From: Nemopilema nomurai
Lineage: Eukaryota; Cnidaria; Scyphozoa; Rhizostomeae; Rhizostomatidae
NCBI GenBank assembly: GCA_003864495.1
Contig: ML133401.1
Coordinates: 992,001 to 1,056,000, forward strand
Length of the DNA: 64,000 nucleotides
Direction: 5' to 3'
Positions 1-12,536 of the stretch are shown piece after piece. Within the stretch, counting starts at the first letter, position 1. The number at the start of each line of letters is the position of its first letter. The notes under the pieces are model-generated. The model worked only from the letters and a program-made list of their open reading frames with translations. It did no database searches and was not told the DNA's origin. The position numbers were made by a program, and so were the translations under genes.

Positions 1-205
1 GCATTTCTGTTGACAAAAATGACAGAAAGACTCGTAGAAGGCGGTGTTACTCAGTTTTGAATTTACTCATTCAATTTTGTCCCCTTAAGAACATTTCAAA
101 TATAATTAAGTGAATGTCTTTCGATTCAGTTACCTAGCATTAATGTAGGTAGATACTTCGTGATCAAAGACAATAATGAATAACTTGCTACGTTATAGAG
201 TTTGA

Positions 206-3200
206 CTATAGAGTTGTCATAGGATGACACTTGCTAGAAGATGACATACTTTTGCAAGATTTGCAGCAGTTTGTCCACATCCACTCGCCATTATGGGTGC
301 AACCATAGTCTTTAGTGAAGCCTGCGCATTGCGTTGCCCCGTATGTGTCTACAGTGCATGACCCCATACCTCAAAGAAACAAAGAAGGTTAAACATGCCA
401 TGGTCCTTCTAGCTGGCCAATGCAGTTTGGGCTTGTCATTTTTGTGACATTTGTGTAGTTGCCATATTGGCAAATCGCTTGAATGTAATGAAGCAAGAGT
501 TCGTTTAACAGAAGACCTTTTATTTCTGATGTTGGTTAGAACGATCAACCAGCGTGGGTTTCTCAAAAGGTTCTCATATAAAAAACGGTCCATACAAATT
601 AATGTCAATAATCTTCTTATGTTTTCTCAAGGGCTTTTGGTGCCTTGGAGAGTAAAACAGCTTTTCTATTTACGGATCTGAACATTGAAATATAATACTG
701 TGACCCTAACAAAGTCTTTTGTATTTCAAATCTTCATATCATACGCAAATATGTCAACACTTTTCAGATAACTTTGAGAACATGTTGTGGAAACACACAA
801 ACAAACGCTAAGGGGCATTTAGAGCAGTCCTGTTTTGCCATAGTTCTGCGAAGGAGGAACAAGAAGAATGAGGAGAGAGTCCATTGAGATTTCTGTGTAC
901 TCACTTCCTGAGCAGGAGCTGCAGCAACTTCGGAGCATCCATAAAGGATTCTTGTGGCACTCCCCTGACTTGGCCCAGCTGGCGCAATTGGTATTCAGAT
1001 CCTTGCATGCTGTTCAGGGAGAACACAAGAGGTTTTTTGCTCGGTTCGGTAAACAAGCTTAAAAAGGAAGGCCTAGATGCAACTCTTTTATAAGCAGAAA
1101 CAAAATGGTAGTCGCTAGGCACGAAGCATACGTGGAACAAACTATGGCAAACTTAAAATAGCCGAGAGTGGAATGGTAAAGACAGTTGATATGAGAAGAA
1201 TTTTGAGCCCAAGGAATTGCACTGAAAGAGACTGGACGCGCGCAAATGCATTTGGTTACCACGTACCGAAACGATTTTGAAGAACATATGAAAAGTATTC
1301 GTATGACAAACTCACTTTCTAATCCAGGCGTACATTTGCCGTTATCAATGAAAACATCATCGATTGCTATGTCTGATGCAGGCGAGTAACCAATTTTCCC
1401 CTCAATTTCGATCTACATAAGGAAAAAGCATTCCAACGGACAACAGGTCAACAAACTGAATCACACAACAATACAGCCTAAAAAAAATTCTATTGTGTTC
1501 CGACATGCGATGAGATTGAAAAAATGACAATGTGTTATGTGAGAGAAAGTGCCCTTTTCTATCTTGTAAAACTGAATGCATCAAAAGAGTTTGGTAATTA
1601 AGCATAGGAAACGACCACACATAATTGGGAGGTGTTAAATAGGCAGTTAGTGGGGGGTCGTTCCTTGGAGACGTATACCCTGGGTACCAGACCCTCTATT
1701 TTCTGATACATAGTGGGTCTGGTACCCAGGGTAGGAGACGTAGCAGCATGTATGGGAAGGGGCAAATGAACAGAATTGAGGGAGCAAAGCAAGGATAGAA
1801 AAGTTAAGGGTAATCGCAGTGGTAGAATGAGAAGTGGGCAGCAGAGGTGGGGGAAACCCCGAATATTGGATTATCTTACCTGGTACAACTCTGTGCTATC
1901 CAAAAGAGTGACCGCCGCAGGATTCCAGTAGTTTCCTTGGTGGCCCGACCTTTCCCACAACTGTATGGTCGATCCCGACTTGTAGCGAAGCCTCACGATT
2001 AGCTTACCCATGGTCTTTCCGTTCATGTTGTAGAAGAACGACAAACACTTATCTCCGAAACCAGCAGGCAGTTCCGGACTCTCGAGAATGGCCGTCCTCC
2101 CATGGTCAAGACTGCCAGCCTCAACGTAAGCATAGTATCCTATGCAAGAGAAACAGATAGGAAAAATGTACTTGCCATGCGCAAAGTAATCACAGGGCAC
2201 CGAGAGACACGGACGCAGGGACCTTGTTTAATGCGAAATGCGCCATTATGAAAAGTTGCCGCCATTATGCAAGAGATAGATGCACGCAAGGATAGTTTGA
2301 TCCGTATGGTAGGGCAATAAATAAATAAGATCAGAGTAAGATGAATGATTTGGGGAAAGGGATGCTTCAAACGTACATATTTTTTATGAGAATACCTAAT
2401 TTTTTGCCAAGCCCCAATAAATGCGACTAATGATGCTACGGAAATGTCAAAAGAGAAGTTTCTTGAAATAAAATATCATATGTATATAAAATATAATATA
2501 AAATATAGTATATATAAAATATAATATAAAATATAGGGTGTCCCTTCATGGTGCAATTCTACATGTGGTAAGCAGAGTTGCTCTTACTTTGTCAAGGATA
2601 CTCTAAAAGTTATTTCATAAAATGAAAGAAAGAATATTCATGGTGTGATCCAAAAGATGACAAAGTTAGATCAATCTAGAGTAAGTTTTCCTTGAAAATA
2701 ATGTGTAGTTGCATATAACCTTAAAAAGGATTCATAAAACTCATTATCTAAATCCTCGCTTGGCTTATTCGATTTAATGTTGGAAATGCTTATCCAAAAT
2801 GAGCAACTCTTCCGTGCCTCTTTAGGTAGACATAGAAATCTTTGATAGTGTTGCAACTTGATTCTTTATCTGCAAATGTGTATCCTTGAAATCCAAAATG
2901 TTTACAGCCAAGGCAACAAGTTATGTTTACTTATAGATACAAACCGTAATGCGTAGTATGGTCGCCTTCTGGTCCGGTGCCAGTAGAGGGTGTCCCACCG
3001 GCGTGTCTCACCCAGTTCAGCCCCGAGTCCCTGGTTGACTGCTTCCACATTCCGAGACCATCTTCAAAACTGGTGTCGTACCATTCTGATTGCCAAAGAA
3101 AACAACACTTAAACGGCATTTTACATGCAATGTAATTGAATGAAATCTTCTCCTTTCGGCAAAGACCTGAAGAAACATTGAGCAACGAAACAAACTATTA

Positions 3201-6200
3201 ACAGACAGTTGAGTAGCCAGCTCTACACTGACCACGCAAGTTGCTTGACCAAATCAGAAGCAAATGCCTTTGTGAGTCTACACAATACTCAGGTTCAAGG
3301 ATCTTCACCGAACCAAAGAACATTTTCTGTATTACAGTAGGTATTTTCTAATTAAGGAATTTCCCAGCAAATACCTTCCCAGTATCATATGAAGTCAGCT
3401 TCTGACCTACTGCTCGAGCTTAATATCATGATCCATATTTGCAGAGAGTAGCAAGATTCTTGTTTTAAACTGTTTTGCATGGCAATCTGTTCAATCTCAG
3501 AATGGGACTCAAAATCAACAGTCACAACAACAACAACAACAACAACAAAGTTAGCAAGTGTCAGAGAAATCTTACGCTGGCTGCACTTCTTCATTCGACA
3601 GACGACTGTTTGGGAGCTTGATCCAGGGCACTGCAACCCTCCGTTTGCCGGGACGGGGTTGTCGCATACCCTGTGTCGTGTCCTCACCCCTTCGTTGCAT
3701 GTTTCAGAGCAGCTGCCCCAGGATCCCCACTTGTTCCAGTGTCCATTCATGGGCTCTAGGGACCAAAAGGATCTGTTTTACAGATTTAAACAAGCAGCCT
3801 CTTTTGCAAAGCCACCAGCCTCTTGTAGCTCTACACATATATGCTTTAAAGTAAATAAACGCACATTAATCGCCCGACTTAAAAATACATTGCAACTCAA
3901 TACCATTCGGTGAATTGATTGTTTAGTCAAAATGATCACATGGGGGCCGCATCGTCTTGTATCACACCATACGCAGCGATATTTTAAGTGATCACATGAA
4001 TATCTGAACACCTTGATTGGATGGCTAAGAGTTTCTATTTTTAGGTTGCCCAGTCCCCTGAGTTAAGCTGGGCTTTAACTCCGTTGATTTACTTTAATTC
4101 TGCAACTGTTAACCAGGGCATAAACCAATCTATAGAGATTTTGCGCTGACATCGCGAATCCCATAGCCACCATAAGGATCCATCTGTTGGATAATCTCGC
4201 AACATTCTATTGTACAACACTGCGTGCTCAATCGGGCTTAGAAAGTCAGATGGCTTTAAAAAGCTGAAATGTGTTGTCAAAGTATGATGCTTAATGATCA
4301 TTGAGATGTTAATCCCTCATTATCGTAATCCGCACAACTAGAGAAGCCGGATCCAACCTAACTTCCATCTTATCTTCAATGGCCTCAGAAGCCCCAGCAA
4401 AGCGTCCAAGACCGGTAGCCGGTACGACAAAGGGCATCGAACCTGAATCGGACAACATTGGATGTGTTCTTGCTTCTCAAATGAAATTGACAAGACAACA
4501 TTTGTTTTATGACGGTTTGGAGACTAGTGAATATCAAAGGACTAGCAATTACATAGATAGGTGTGATGAAGAGTTACCTGAAAATGTGGAGATAAAGGTC
4601 AAAGGTTAAAGGGCAGAAATGGCATAGCTTATAGTTTATATAGGCTCACCTTGGCAGGAACTGCATGCTTGTGTTTCCTCAACAACACCAAAGGAATCCG
4701 CCCCCGGACAATCAGCTCGGTTTTCTGATATACAGAATCGCTGCCTGATTTTTTGGCATGAAGTTGGGTATGGCATGCAAGGAGTCCAGGCTGTCCAGTC
4801 ACTCAATTTTGTTGCTGTGCTCACTGCCAATGAAACCGTGTATTGGTAGGGTCGAGAAACATTCAAACTTCGATCAAAACTACTGTCATCAAAAGCCTAT
4901 CGATTGCTTGGTGAAAAAATCTTGTCGTATTTGTCGTATTGCACAACAAGTATAAAAGTTGGAAAAGGGGCTTGAATGACAGGCAATGTCCCAGTAAAGG
5001 AGACATTTCTAACAAAGCTACTACCTTTTAAAGCTTTAGGAAGACGTTTACTCCTTATTTAAAGCAAAAGACACAGCGATAATAGATAACTGTCATTCCG
5101 GGGATTGTAGCATTGAAGCGATTGGTAGAGAAAAGCAAAGGGCTTACCGTGGCATTGATAAATTTTATTCAGCTCAAGAATATCAAGTTCGCTCAATTCA
5201 GTGTTGCCAAGGTTCATTGAGGGATCGAATTTGGCTCTGATGGTATCTTTGCCGTTCGTGGTAAAAGTCGTCTTTGAATAGTGCATTATAGACTTGTAAT
5301 CGTACGGTGTGTTCTGGGTAGTGGCTCTGACAAATGTCATTCTTTCGAAATTACTTTTGGAGCCTGTAAAGAAATGAAAATTTACTAATGAGCCTAAATA
5401 GTTCAACAACGCAATCCGAAGTCTTCTACATCAAATCAATTCGTCTTACAATACCATTTCTCTAGACTCAATTTACATCCCCATTTCTTGTATACCAACT
5501 GCTATACCCATTTCACTCTTGTGTTTATTTATTCCCACTTCTTTTCATTTCTCTCTACCTTTACTTGTCCATCATTTGCTAATGACGATGCAAAGATTTG
5601 CCCTCAGTGATGATCACGCACTCTGTCTTCAGCCAATGAGTGCAGTAAGGTTTCTTTTTCGTGTCATGATCGAATAATTGCCCTCACTGTCAGTTTCTTG
5701 ACCAGACATCCCTTTCTGTAGTGTGTCCGGCTACAGACTTAGAGCTCAGGGCTTTTCCGTTTATGTACAACTGCTAACAAAAATTGGATAACATTTCTAA
5801 GATAAACGTAGAATATTAATTTTACCTGAATTTATGTTTTCATAAAAAATGGTAATAAAGCTGTCTCGATCGGGTCTTGACTGTTCATGAAAAAATCCTG
5901 CAGGAAAACAAATATAATATCATCACACATCAATAGTTCACCTTTAAAAATATAAGTAGAACGTTCCCTCTGTTTTTTCATTTTGGAAATATGCCCAGCA
6001 GAGACAAAATGTCCTTGATTTCCTGCTTTCTATATGATCTGGATTAATATGCATGGACTACTACAGAGGTATAGATAAAAATGTGTGCTACGTAGAATTA
6101 TTTTATGGTTTCGATGATATGGGGGAGCACAACCGCGCGGCAAAGGTTTTGTAATACCATACCGTTGATTGAGATGACGTCAATGAAGTTCTCTAATGGG

Positions 6201-9200
6201 GGCACTCTGTAATCCCCACCCCTTAAAAGACTGTACCTAGCTACGCCTCTTGCAAAGATATTGCCTTTTGAGATAGCTTTGATGCGGGTAAGACAAGGCC
6301 TGACTTCAATGTGTCGAGCCATAGTCGGTCGGACCATGCCAATTCAGTTATAATCATTCAATTTTGGCGAGACTAGAGAGGCGTGTATTGAAGAGGTGCA
6401 TTTAGGAGAAATTCAACTGCACAAACAGGTTACAAATAGCGACCAGTAGCAGAAAGCATTTGATCTAGTATCGAATGAATCTACACCGAAGTGAACTCAA
6501 TACTCTACGTATGGTCTTGTCTGGAAACTAACCGAGCGCATGCATGACTTCGTGAACCAAAACTGCCTGGGAAAGACACCCTGATCCGAGAGACACGTCC
6601 GTGTTTGGAACGCTGGTTCGACGGCCAATGTAGGACCAGCACCTGCAACAACAAGATCACGTGATTGCGAGAAACCACGTGACTTGGAACACTGTTTCCT
6701 TTGATTAACAACTAATGCTTAATAAACGCCCCATAAGCAGTTATTTTACGTTGGCGCTGTTAGGAAAATCGAGGATTTATAAAAAACGATGTGCAAGAAA
6801 TATTTGATTCGTAGACAGAGAGGGGATTGTACAGGCTTTTGAACTTTCGATAAGAAATGTGTAGTTTTACGAGCTAGTTAAAGGCAAGGTTGTGAAATTG
6901 ATAGTTAATTGGAAACTGATATTCTACTGATATTAGAAGTTAGTGATAATCAAAGGTTGATTCCGCAAAAGAAGGTGACTTACCCAGTGCCTTGATAGAA
7001 TCGCAAATAGTAATCGTCCGTGCTCCTTTTCTCTCTAAAAACGAGGCATGGAACTTTGGCTTTCACTGTCTCAAAAGCTTTCAGGATCTGTTGTCTTGCG
7101 TTATCTGTGAATGTACATAATAACACATCTTGGACAGGGACAATATGTAAGTATGAGAAATTCAAATTTTTGCAACGATGGGATTTGATAAATTTCGCCA
7201 TCAATAGCAATGGTTTAAAGCCTTGCAATAAAAGACAGTCTTTGACATCGATTAGGACGAAATCCTAGATCTCTCTTGTTATCCATAAAATTATTTGAAA
7301 TGCGCTTTAGCAATACCTATTCCTGTAAAGACACTTTCATTCAAAATATTTTTCATTCGTTTTTGGGGAAGTGACAACAGTGCCATGTGTCATGAAAAAT
7401 GGAGGTTGAACAGTTGACTTTCGTGTGTGATATATTTCGTGATATCTCAGTTGCGTGTTATAGTCACATGTGCTGTTGAGTCCTGTTGTGTTAGTGGCAA
7501 TGTGTTTGTCTGTCAACATGTATTGTAACGTTGGTATAGTTCTCTTAATTACCTTCCGTTCATGTTATGTGTGTGCGTTGATCACGTTGGTGTTAGTCTT
7601 GCTGTTTGATAATTAGACGAAACATCAAAGAAGTGTCTCTCTCTCATGTTCTACTTATTCGGGGCTTAGGCCCATTGGCCTAGCCTCATCGCATCGAACG
7701 TATCCTCACCATCCTGAGAAGAACCCAACCGATCAATCATTAAACGTAACAGAAAGACGGCGCATGACAGCCGCTCTAAGAAACCCAGGGATTCACCAAC
7801 AAACAAACCTGTGTGCTGGATGACGTATGGAATGACTCGTGTTACCCACAGCGATCTGGCGTTCAAAATGCCGCTCCTCTTCTGATTACCATTTCCATAG
7901 AACAGCTCCTTGTCCTGCTTTGAAAGCATGATATCTCCTTCTAAGAGATCGGCGCCAACCGCTTGATTCTCCGCAAGTATCTTGTCTTCTGCAGTCGGCT
8001 TCCCCTTCACGCTCCTCTTCTCTAACGTCCTCGCATTAACTCCCATTATCATGTCATGAGCATTTAAAGTCGGAGCTAGAGAGAGATGCAGCTGAGAATA
8101 TATCATAAATTGAAAAATTGCATCGAGAAACACATAAGTTTATAATTTGAAGTGGTGCCTAGACTGATGAAAACTTCTTTTTTGACGTTGCAAAGTTCCA
8201 GAGATTCCCAACATTACCATCATAAATGTCATGATGGTATAGATTCATGATGGCATGCCTCCTCAGTTCTTTTACCACGATGAAGCATGAGGTTACCATC
8301 ATGAATGAGATCATAAAAGCACTAAGAATGGCTGGAAAGCTCTTTACAACTTCAAATAATCAGCTGAGTATCTAGAAATGGATGAAATGTGCCTAGCTAA
8401 CATTTAGCTTATAATAAGTTTAGACCAGTGACTAAATCAGAAAATTTTACATAAGCTGTAAAGACGCTCTTTTGAAAGATCAACACCTATTTAAATGGGC
8501 ATCGTTATGGAAATTTTTTGGAAAGGTCGAACACTTTGAAACTTTACTTCTAATTAGCAATTTCGGTTGGCTTTGACTTAATAGGCTACTTGTAAACATT
8601 CTGTGTGAAACAAAAAGCTGTCTTGACCTGACTTGACATTAATTTTTTCTCGCTTTCATTTGCATGCCAATCAAACATATTCAAAAAATAAACATTATTT
8701 ATTGACGAAGACACGTATTCATGGTTAGGACAAGACAAGGACTGCGATGCTACGCGACATTGTGGCGAATGATACAAGGCTTTAGGATAGATGGGATCGC
8801 TGACAGTCATTTACAGCCCTTCGCAGTTTAAAGAGACCACGCTTTCAAGCATGGAAACATGCCTTCAAATAAAGAAACATGCTCTCTATAAAAATGCGTG
8901 TTTCGGTTCAAGCCCGCGGCTTTCTATCTTCCAAGACTGCTGAGCTAAATCTTTGTTTAAGTGGTGAAGTTTACTGCCGGAGAGCGAAAAACTATCGTCT
9001 TAGTCTAGAATCCAGAAATTACCCAAGGTCCACGATGCAGGCTTTTCCACGCCCCCATTAAGTACTTCGAGCTGATACTTCAAAGTGGCCGTCATCATAC
9101 GCAAAATGGCCGACTATGGGAGCCTAAGACAACACCAGACTACGCAAAATTGACAGAAGAGAAGAAGCAGCGAACGACTGACTTGCCTTGAAGCACATTT

Positions 9201-10462
9201 CATTTGCACACAAGTAAATACTTGCTCATTAGTGCAATGATTCGTGGGAAGGCAACAGATGAAGACTTCATTAAAACATAGAGTAAGGCTTTTTCTTGGT
9301 ACAAACAGAGCAGGAAACTGCGTCATCTCTTACACAGCCAGTGAGTCCCTCTCGCCGAGAATCTAAGATCCTAGGTGGTCATTAATGTCACAAGGGTCCA
9401 AGTCGGCAAAATCGACACGTCGCAAATTTATAATTCCTGTTATTTCAATTTGGGTAAATCTTGTTGTTCTTTATCAAAATATTTTTGCAAATGACTAGGA
9501 GGCCATTCTAATAAAAAAAAACAATCAGTAGACGCATCTCTTTGATAAAAACTTTGCAGTGGTGTGCATTCATATGGCAAGAAAAGGCTTGCTCCTTGAA
9601 GACAATGTGATTTTCATTTGCAGCTAACATTCCTCTATTTCTGATTCAAATTCGGTTTCTTTTATTAGGACAGTAAGCAATGCTTTCTTCCACATTGTTT
9701 GCGGTCCTGCAAGGAGAAGCCCTTTACGAAGAGTATTTACGTCGGAACAGCGTCGCTATTAGAATTGAAAGAAAGATGCACCAATTGCCACACTAGAGTT
9801 TATAACAAAGGCATTGCATTATCATTTTCACTGCATATATTTATAGCAAAGACGAGAGGGCTCTCCTCTAGACCAATAATCACCAAGATCCACATCCATA
9901 TAAAAAATTGCTTGAGAATTTATTAGTTATCTTATCTCCCTATAAATCACTAGAAATCTAGCTAAATATCTATGACAGGATTAGAAATTAAAACATCTAA
10001 GGATGCTTCTTATTGAACGAAACCGGAGTTTGAGAATGCATTCTTGCAATTTTTCCCATCAAAATTTAGATTACGAAGGGTGGTAGACGATTTTCAACTG
10101 TAAACAGTTGATATATACAGTTATATACAGTTGTGATTCTTGTTATATACAGCATGCATCAGGCAAACAAGGTAAGCGCTCTTAATTTATGACAGATGAA
10201 CGGCGAGGTAAAGTAAAGCAGCAAAACATGAGCAAAATAGTTTTAATCCGGCCCCTTAGTTTGGCCAGGATGGTAGTACACAATTTAGGCTATTGTGCAA
10301 ATATACCAAGAAAACGACGCCTTTTCTAAAACCTGAAACAACGTTGCAATAGACGAATATTCAGCGCTTCAACCTTACAACAAATATCTTACCAGCGTAG
10401 CTTCTTGCAGAATCTTGCAAAATACAGAGCAACACAAGAAGCATCTTTACAACGGTGGCCAT
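206..10462 (-). CDS. Secreted astacin-family zinc metalloprotease (astacin-TSP1-TSP1-MAM-ShK), 12 coding exons
   Basis: The joined product is 623 aa and should be an extracellular zinc endopeptidase. Coding exons in transcript order: 10462-10393, 8075-7809, 7104-6984, 6642-6533, 5897-5826, 5363-5148, 4823-4650, 3755-3576, 3085-2945, 2139-1880, 1412-1316, 369-206. All junctions are GT-AG and all phases agree. Residues 1-23 are a signal peptide (MATVVKMLLVLLCILQDSAR...). The propeptide has an LEGD aspartate-switch motif (D71) and ends at QKR (88-90). The zinc site HEVMHALGFFHE gives ligands H183, H187, H193 and catalytic E184. The Met-turn SIMHY gives M240 and Y242. Then come two TSP1-like modules (about 286-343 and 344-403), a MAM domain (about 404-565) and a C-terminal ShK six-cysteine domain (about 570-612). 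Every catalytic residue is present, so an active enzyme is expected. This layout resembles cnidarian astacins implicated in development or secretion; that role is inferred. No AATAAA was seen below 206. The exon 1 start is fixed by the signal peptide, and the founder of the neighbouring 57-bp array lies in exon 2. Confidence 0.93.
1676..1733. repeat. Perfect 19-bp inverted repeat (hairpin) in an astacin intron
   Basis: Arms 1676-1694 and 1715-1733 are exact reverse complements around a 20-base loop, lying between the exons at 1880-2139 and 1316-1412. The flanks just outside are imperfectly inverted as well (acgta / gacgt). It looks like a small foldback element or MITE end. Confidence 0.7.
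2461..2535. repeat. AT-rich tandem repeat (ATATAAAATATA-like)
   Basis: Irregular tandem units of the form tatataaaatataatataaa lie in an astacin intron. They are directly visible; no function is apparent. Confidence 0.7.
3523..3548. repeat. (CAA)n microsatellite just downstream of the second TSP1 exon
   Basis: A run of about eight CAA triplets lies in the intron directly after the donor of exon 8 of the astacin gene. Confidence 0.8.
8397..10219. other. Intron 1 segment of the astacin gene missing from its duplicate
   Basis: The duplicate at 17953-18050 runs straight from sequence matching 8297-8396 into sequence matching 10220 onward, so this 1.8-kb block is absent there. Either the duplicate lost it or it was inserted here. 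I found no coding domain and no clear terminal repeats in it. Confidence 0.6.
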
Positions 10463-10549
10463 ATCTGCTGTCTTACGATGCTGTCTAAGGCACAAGCGTC
10501 GTTTCTCTTTGCAGTCCTTGGCCTCTCCTTTCTTCTTGTCTCAAAGCTG

Positions 10550-10557
10550 CTTATATA
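10550..10557 (-). promoter_or_regulatory. TATA box of the astacin gene
   Basis: TATATAAG on the minus strand, 88 bases upstream of the ATG at 10462. The same motif at the same distance is retained in the duplicated copy at 18383-18390, which supports function. The transcription start is inferred at about 10520-10525. Confidence 0.7.
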
Positions 10558-10576
10558 CCATTGAGTGCTGTACCTC

Positions 10577-10594
10577 TGACCTCGACCTTTGAAC
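10577..10594 (-). promoter_or_regulatory. Nuclear-receptor half-site cluster near the astacin TATA box
   Basis: Read on the minus strand, half-sites AGGTCG and AGGTCA sit directly next to each other, preceded by a TTCAA-type sequence, about 20-40 bases upstream of the TATA box. The duplicated copy has a better DR1 arrangement at the same position. Binding is inferred only. Confidence 0.35.
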
Positions 10595-11115
10595 AAATAT
10601 TTATTTCTAATTGATATTATCTGCTTGATATCATGTGAATATTAATTACTTTCTCGGAGGTTGAATGAGTTCCAGTTTGCAAAGAGATTCCTTTAATTCT
10701 TTTCTACAAAGCCACATCGCCCTGGAGATATATTCCCAAGTTGCAATCGGCACACAACAGTCACGGACTCGTGGGTTAGAAAGTTATAAACAACGTCGTA
10801 TGAAATACCATTTATCCCTTAGAAATCTGACAATGGGTTGCGGTAAAAAAACAAGGGGATGGAATAAACAAAATTTTTGATAAAGTTAAAGGATCAAAGT
10901 TTGTCGTCTTGGGGATGGTAATTGGAACCAGTCATCAGGAAAATTTCTTACAACACACAACAGTAATGTTCGCAGTGTGATAATAATTTTTCAGTTTTAT
11001 TCTCTAAAAATATTATGGAAAAGGATTTCTTAGTGGTTTCCTAATGATGATAAGTCAATATTCCACGGGGTCAGTAGGAGAGGGGAGACGAGACAGAAAG
11101 CGGTCATATCATTAA

Positions 11116-12085
11116 AAAATGATGAACCAGAAAAAAATTTCCCAAGTGATTGACTCAGTGTATCAGTTGGCTGAATAACTACAAGTGGGCATTTATTGGC
11201 GGCTGGACCCCAACGGCTTCTAACGTGTAAATATTTAGCCACTACCCCGCGGCCACTTTACCAATATGAACGGTTTGAAACAAACGTATTTGGGCTTTAT
11301 TCTCTAGATTATCTCCTTGTTTTGAGTAGTCAAAGTTCTAATCTGAAAACATGCCATATCAAGTACTGGAGTCTGGGCCCTAGTACTGGAGTCTGGACCC
11401 TAGCGGACGCATTAACCTATTTAATCTAATCCCTTTTGTATTCGCTTCATTCGTTTTCATTTCGTTCCGTATTCGTATTGATTCTGTATCACACGTTCCG
11501 CAACCTACGCTTTCTACGTTTTCACCGGTATCGTTTCTTAGAATATGTCAAGTTTATAGTTACGATTCATTGCCTCTCTCTGTGCTTCACATGCCAAGAG
11601 ACCATTATTCCTAAAAGCCTTTTCAGAGCTAGAGCGGTTTAAGAAACAAGGGCTAAGATCTCTTCCCAAATGCTAAACGAATGCAAGTATTGAAAGAAAA
11701 TAAGCGTTGGTTACTGTTTTTATCTGCCTAATCAAAATATCTGCTTGTTGATTAGCTGGAAGGTTTCGTTAGGAATTTGACTATACTTCATACTTACATA
11801 CATAAAGTTATATATATAGAAATGTTTCTGTTGATATTTCCGTAGCACAGTGTCCAGTACATATGCACGTGGGGCGTAATTTGGCATAGAGTTGGAAAAA
11901 TAAAACCCCATATTTTATTTCTGTGAGCCTGTTTCGTGAAAAGCTCACTCTTCAGGAGATGTTGATACACTATAATATTCCTCGTATGAATATACCAATT
12001 TACGTATTTATATGAGGAATATTGCCAATGTGCATTGTGTCGTTCGTTCGTATTGTTCTGGTGATTAGCTTCCGTTTATGTTATA
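11116..12085. other. Intergenic, upstream of the astacin gene
   Basis: No gene is seen. The stretch contains a dispersed repeat at about 11825-11965 and a short direct repeat (ctggagtctggncccta) at about 11366-11402. Confidence 0.6.
11825..11965. repeat. Dispersed repeat, second copy inverted at about 45915-46155
   Basis: It shares cttgatatttccgtag-like, catagagttgga and gcctgtttcgtgaa blocks with 46020-46155 in opposite orientation. The family is unclassified. The layout recalls terminal parts of Penelope-like elements, which is a guess. Confidence 0.6.
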
Positions 12086-12297
12086 CTGTAAATCCTCGAA
12101 TTAGCCCCCTGGGGGCTTATTTATTTTTGATATTCTTGTATGGGGGCTTATTCGAGGGAGGAGGGCTTATAAAATTACCTGAAACATGCTACATAAAGAG
12201 TTAAATCGAGGGGGGGCTTATTGAAAATTTGTAGTTCTATGGTTGGGGCTAATTCGAGGGGGGGCTTTTTCAAGAGGGCCAATTCGAGGATTTACAG
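12086..12297. mobile_element. MITE-like element with 'CTGTAAATCCTCGAATT' terminal inverted repeats
   Basis: The left end ctgtaaatcctcgaatt at 12086 and the right end aattcgaggatttacag ending at 12297 are exact inverted copies, 212 bp apart. The interior is filled with ggggcttattcgag-like subrepeats in both orientations. No coding capacity. Confidence 0.75.
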
Positions 12298-12536
12298 AAT
12301 GTTGGTCTGATTTACCCTATAGTCTTGCATAAAGGCGCCAGCGAATAAGAGATGATCATGATGATGACTAGGCCCACTTCGCTCACCCTGTTTTCTTACT
12401 TCTCACTTATTCTGCACACATCGTCAATACTCATTTCTACCCAATGCTCAAGTCTAATCATAACTACCGTACTACTCGTTGCATTAACTCGCACTTACCA
12501 ATGCTGTTAATATTGTAATGACACAGGGTTCCCTTA

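Noticed and set aside
3479..3913. 144-codon plus-strand ORF
   Set aside because: It is the antisense shadow of the second TSP1 exon plus a CAA repeat.
4379..4609. 76-codon plus-strand ORF MASEAPAKRPRP...
   Set aside because: Short, lies within an astacin intron on the opposite strand, and has no conserved motif. It contains an AGGTCA-a-AGGTTA motif near its end, too weak alone to annotate.
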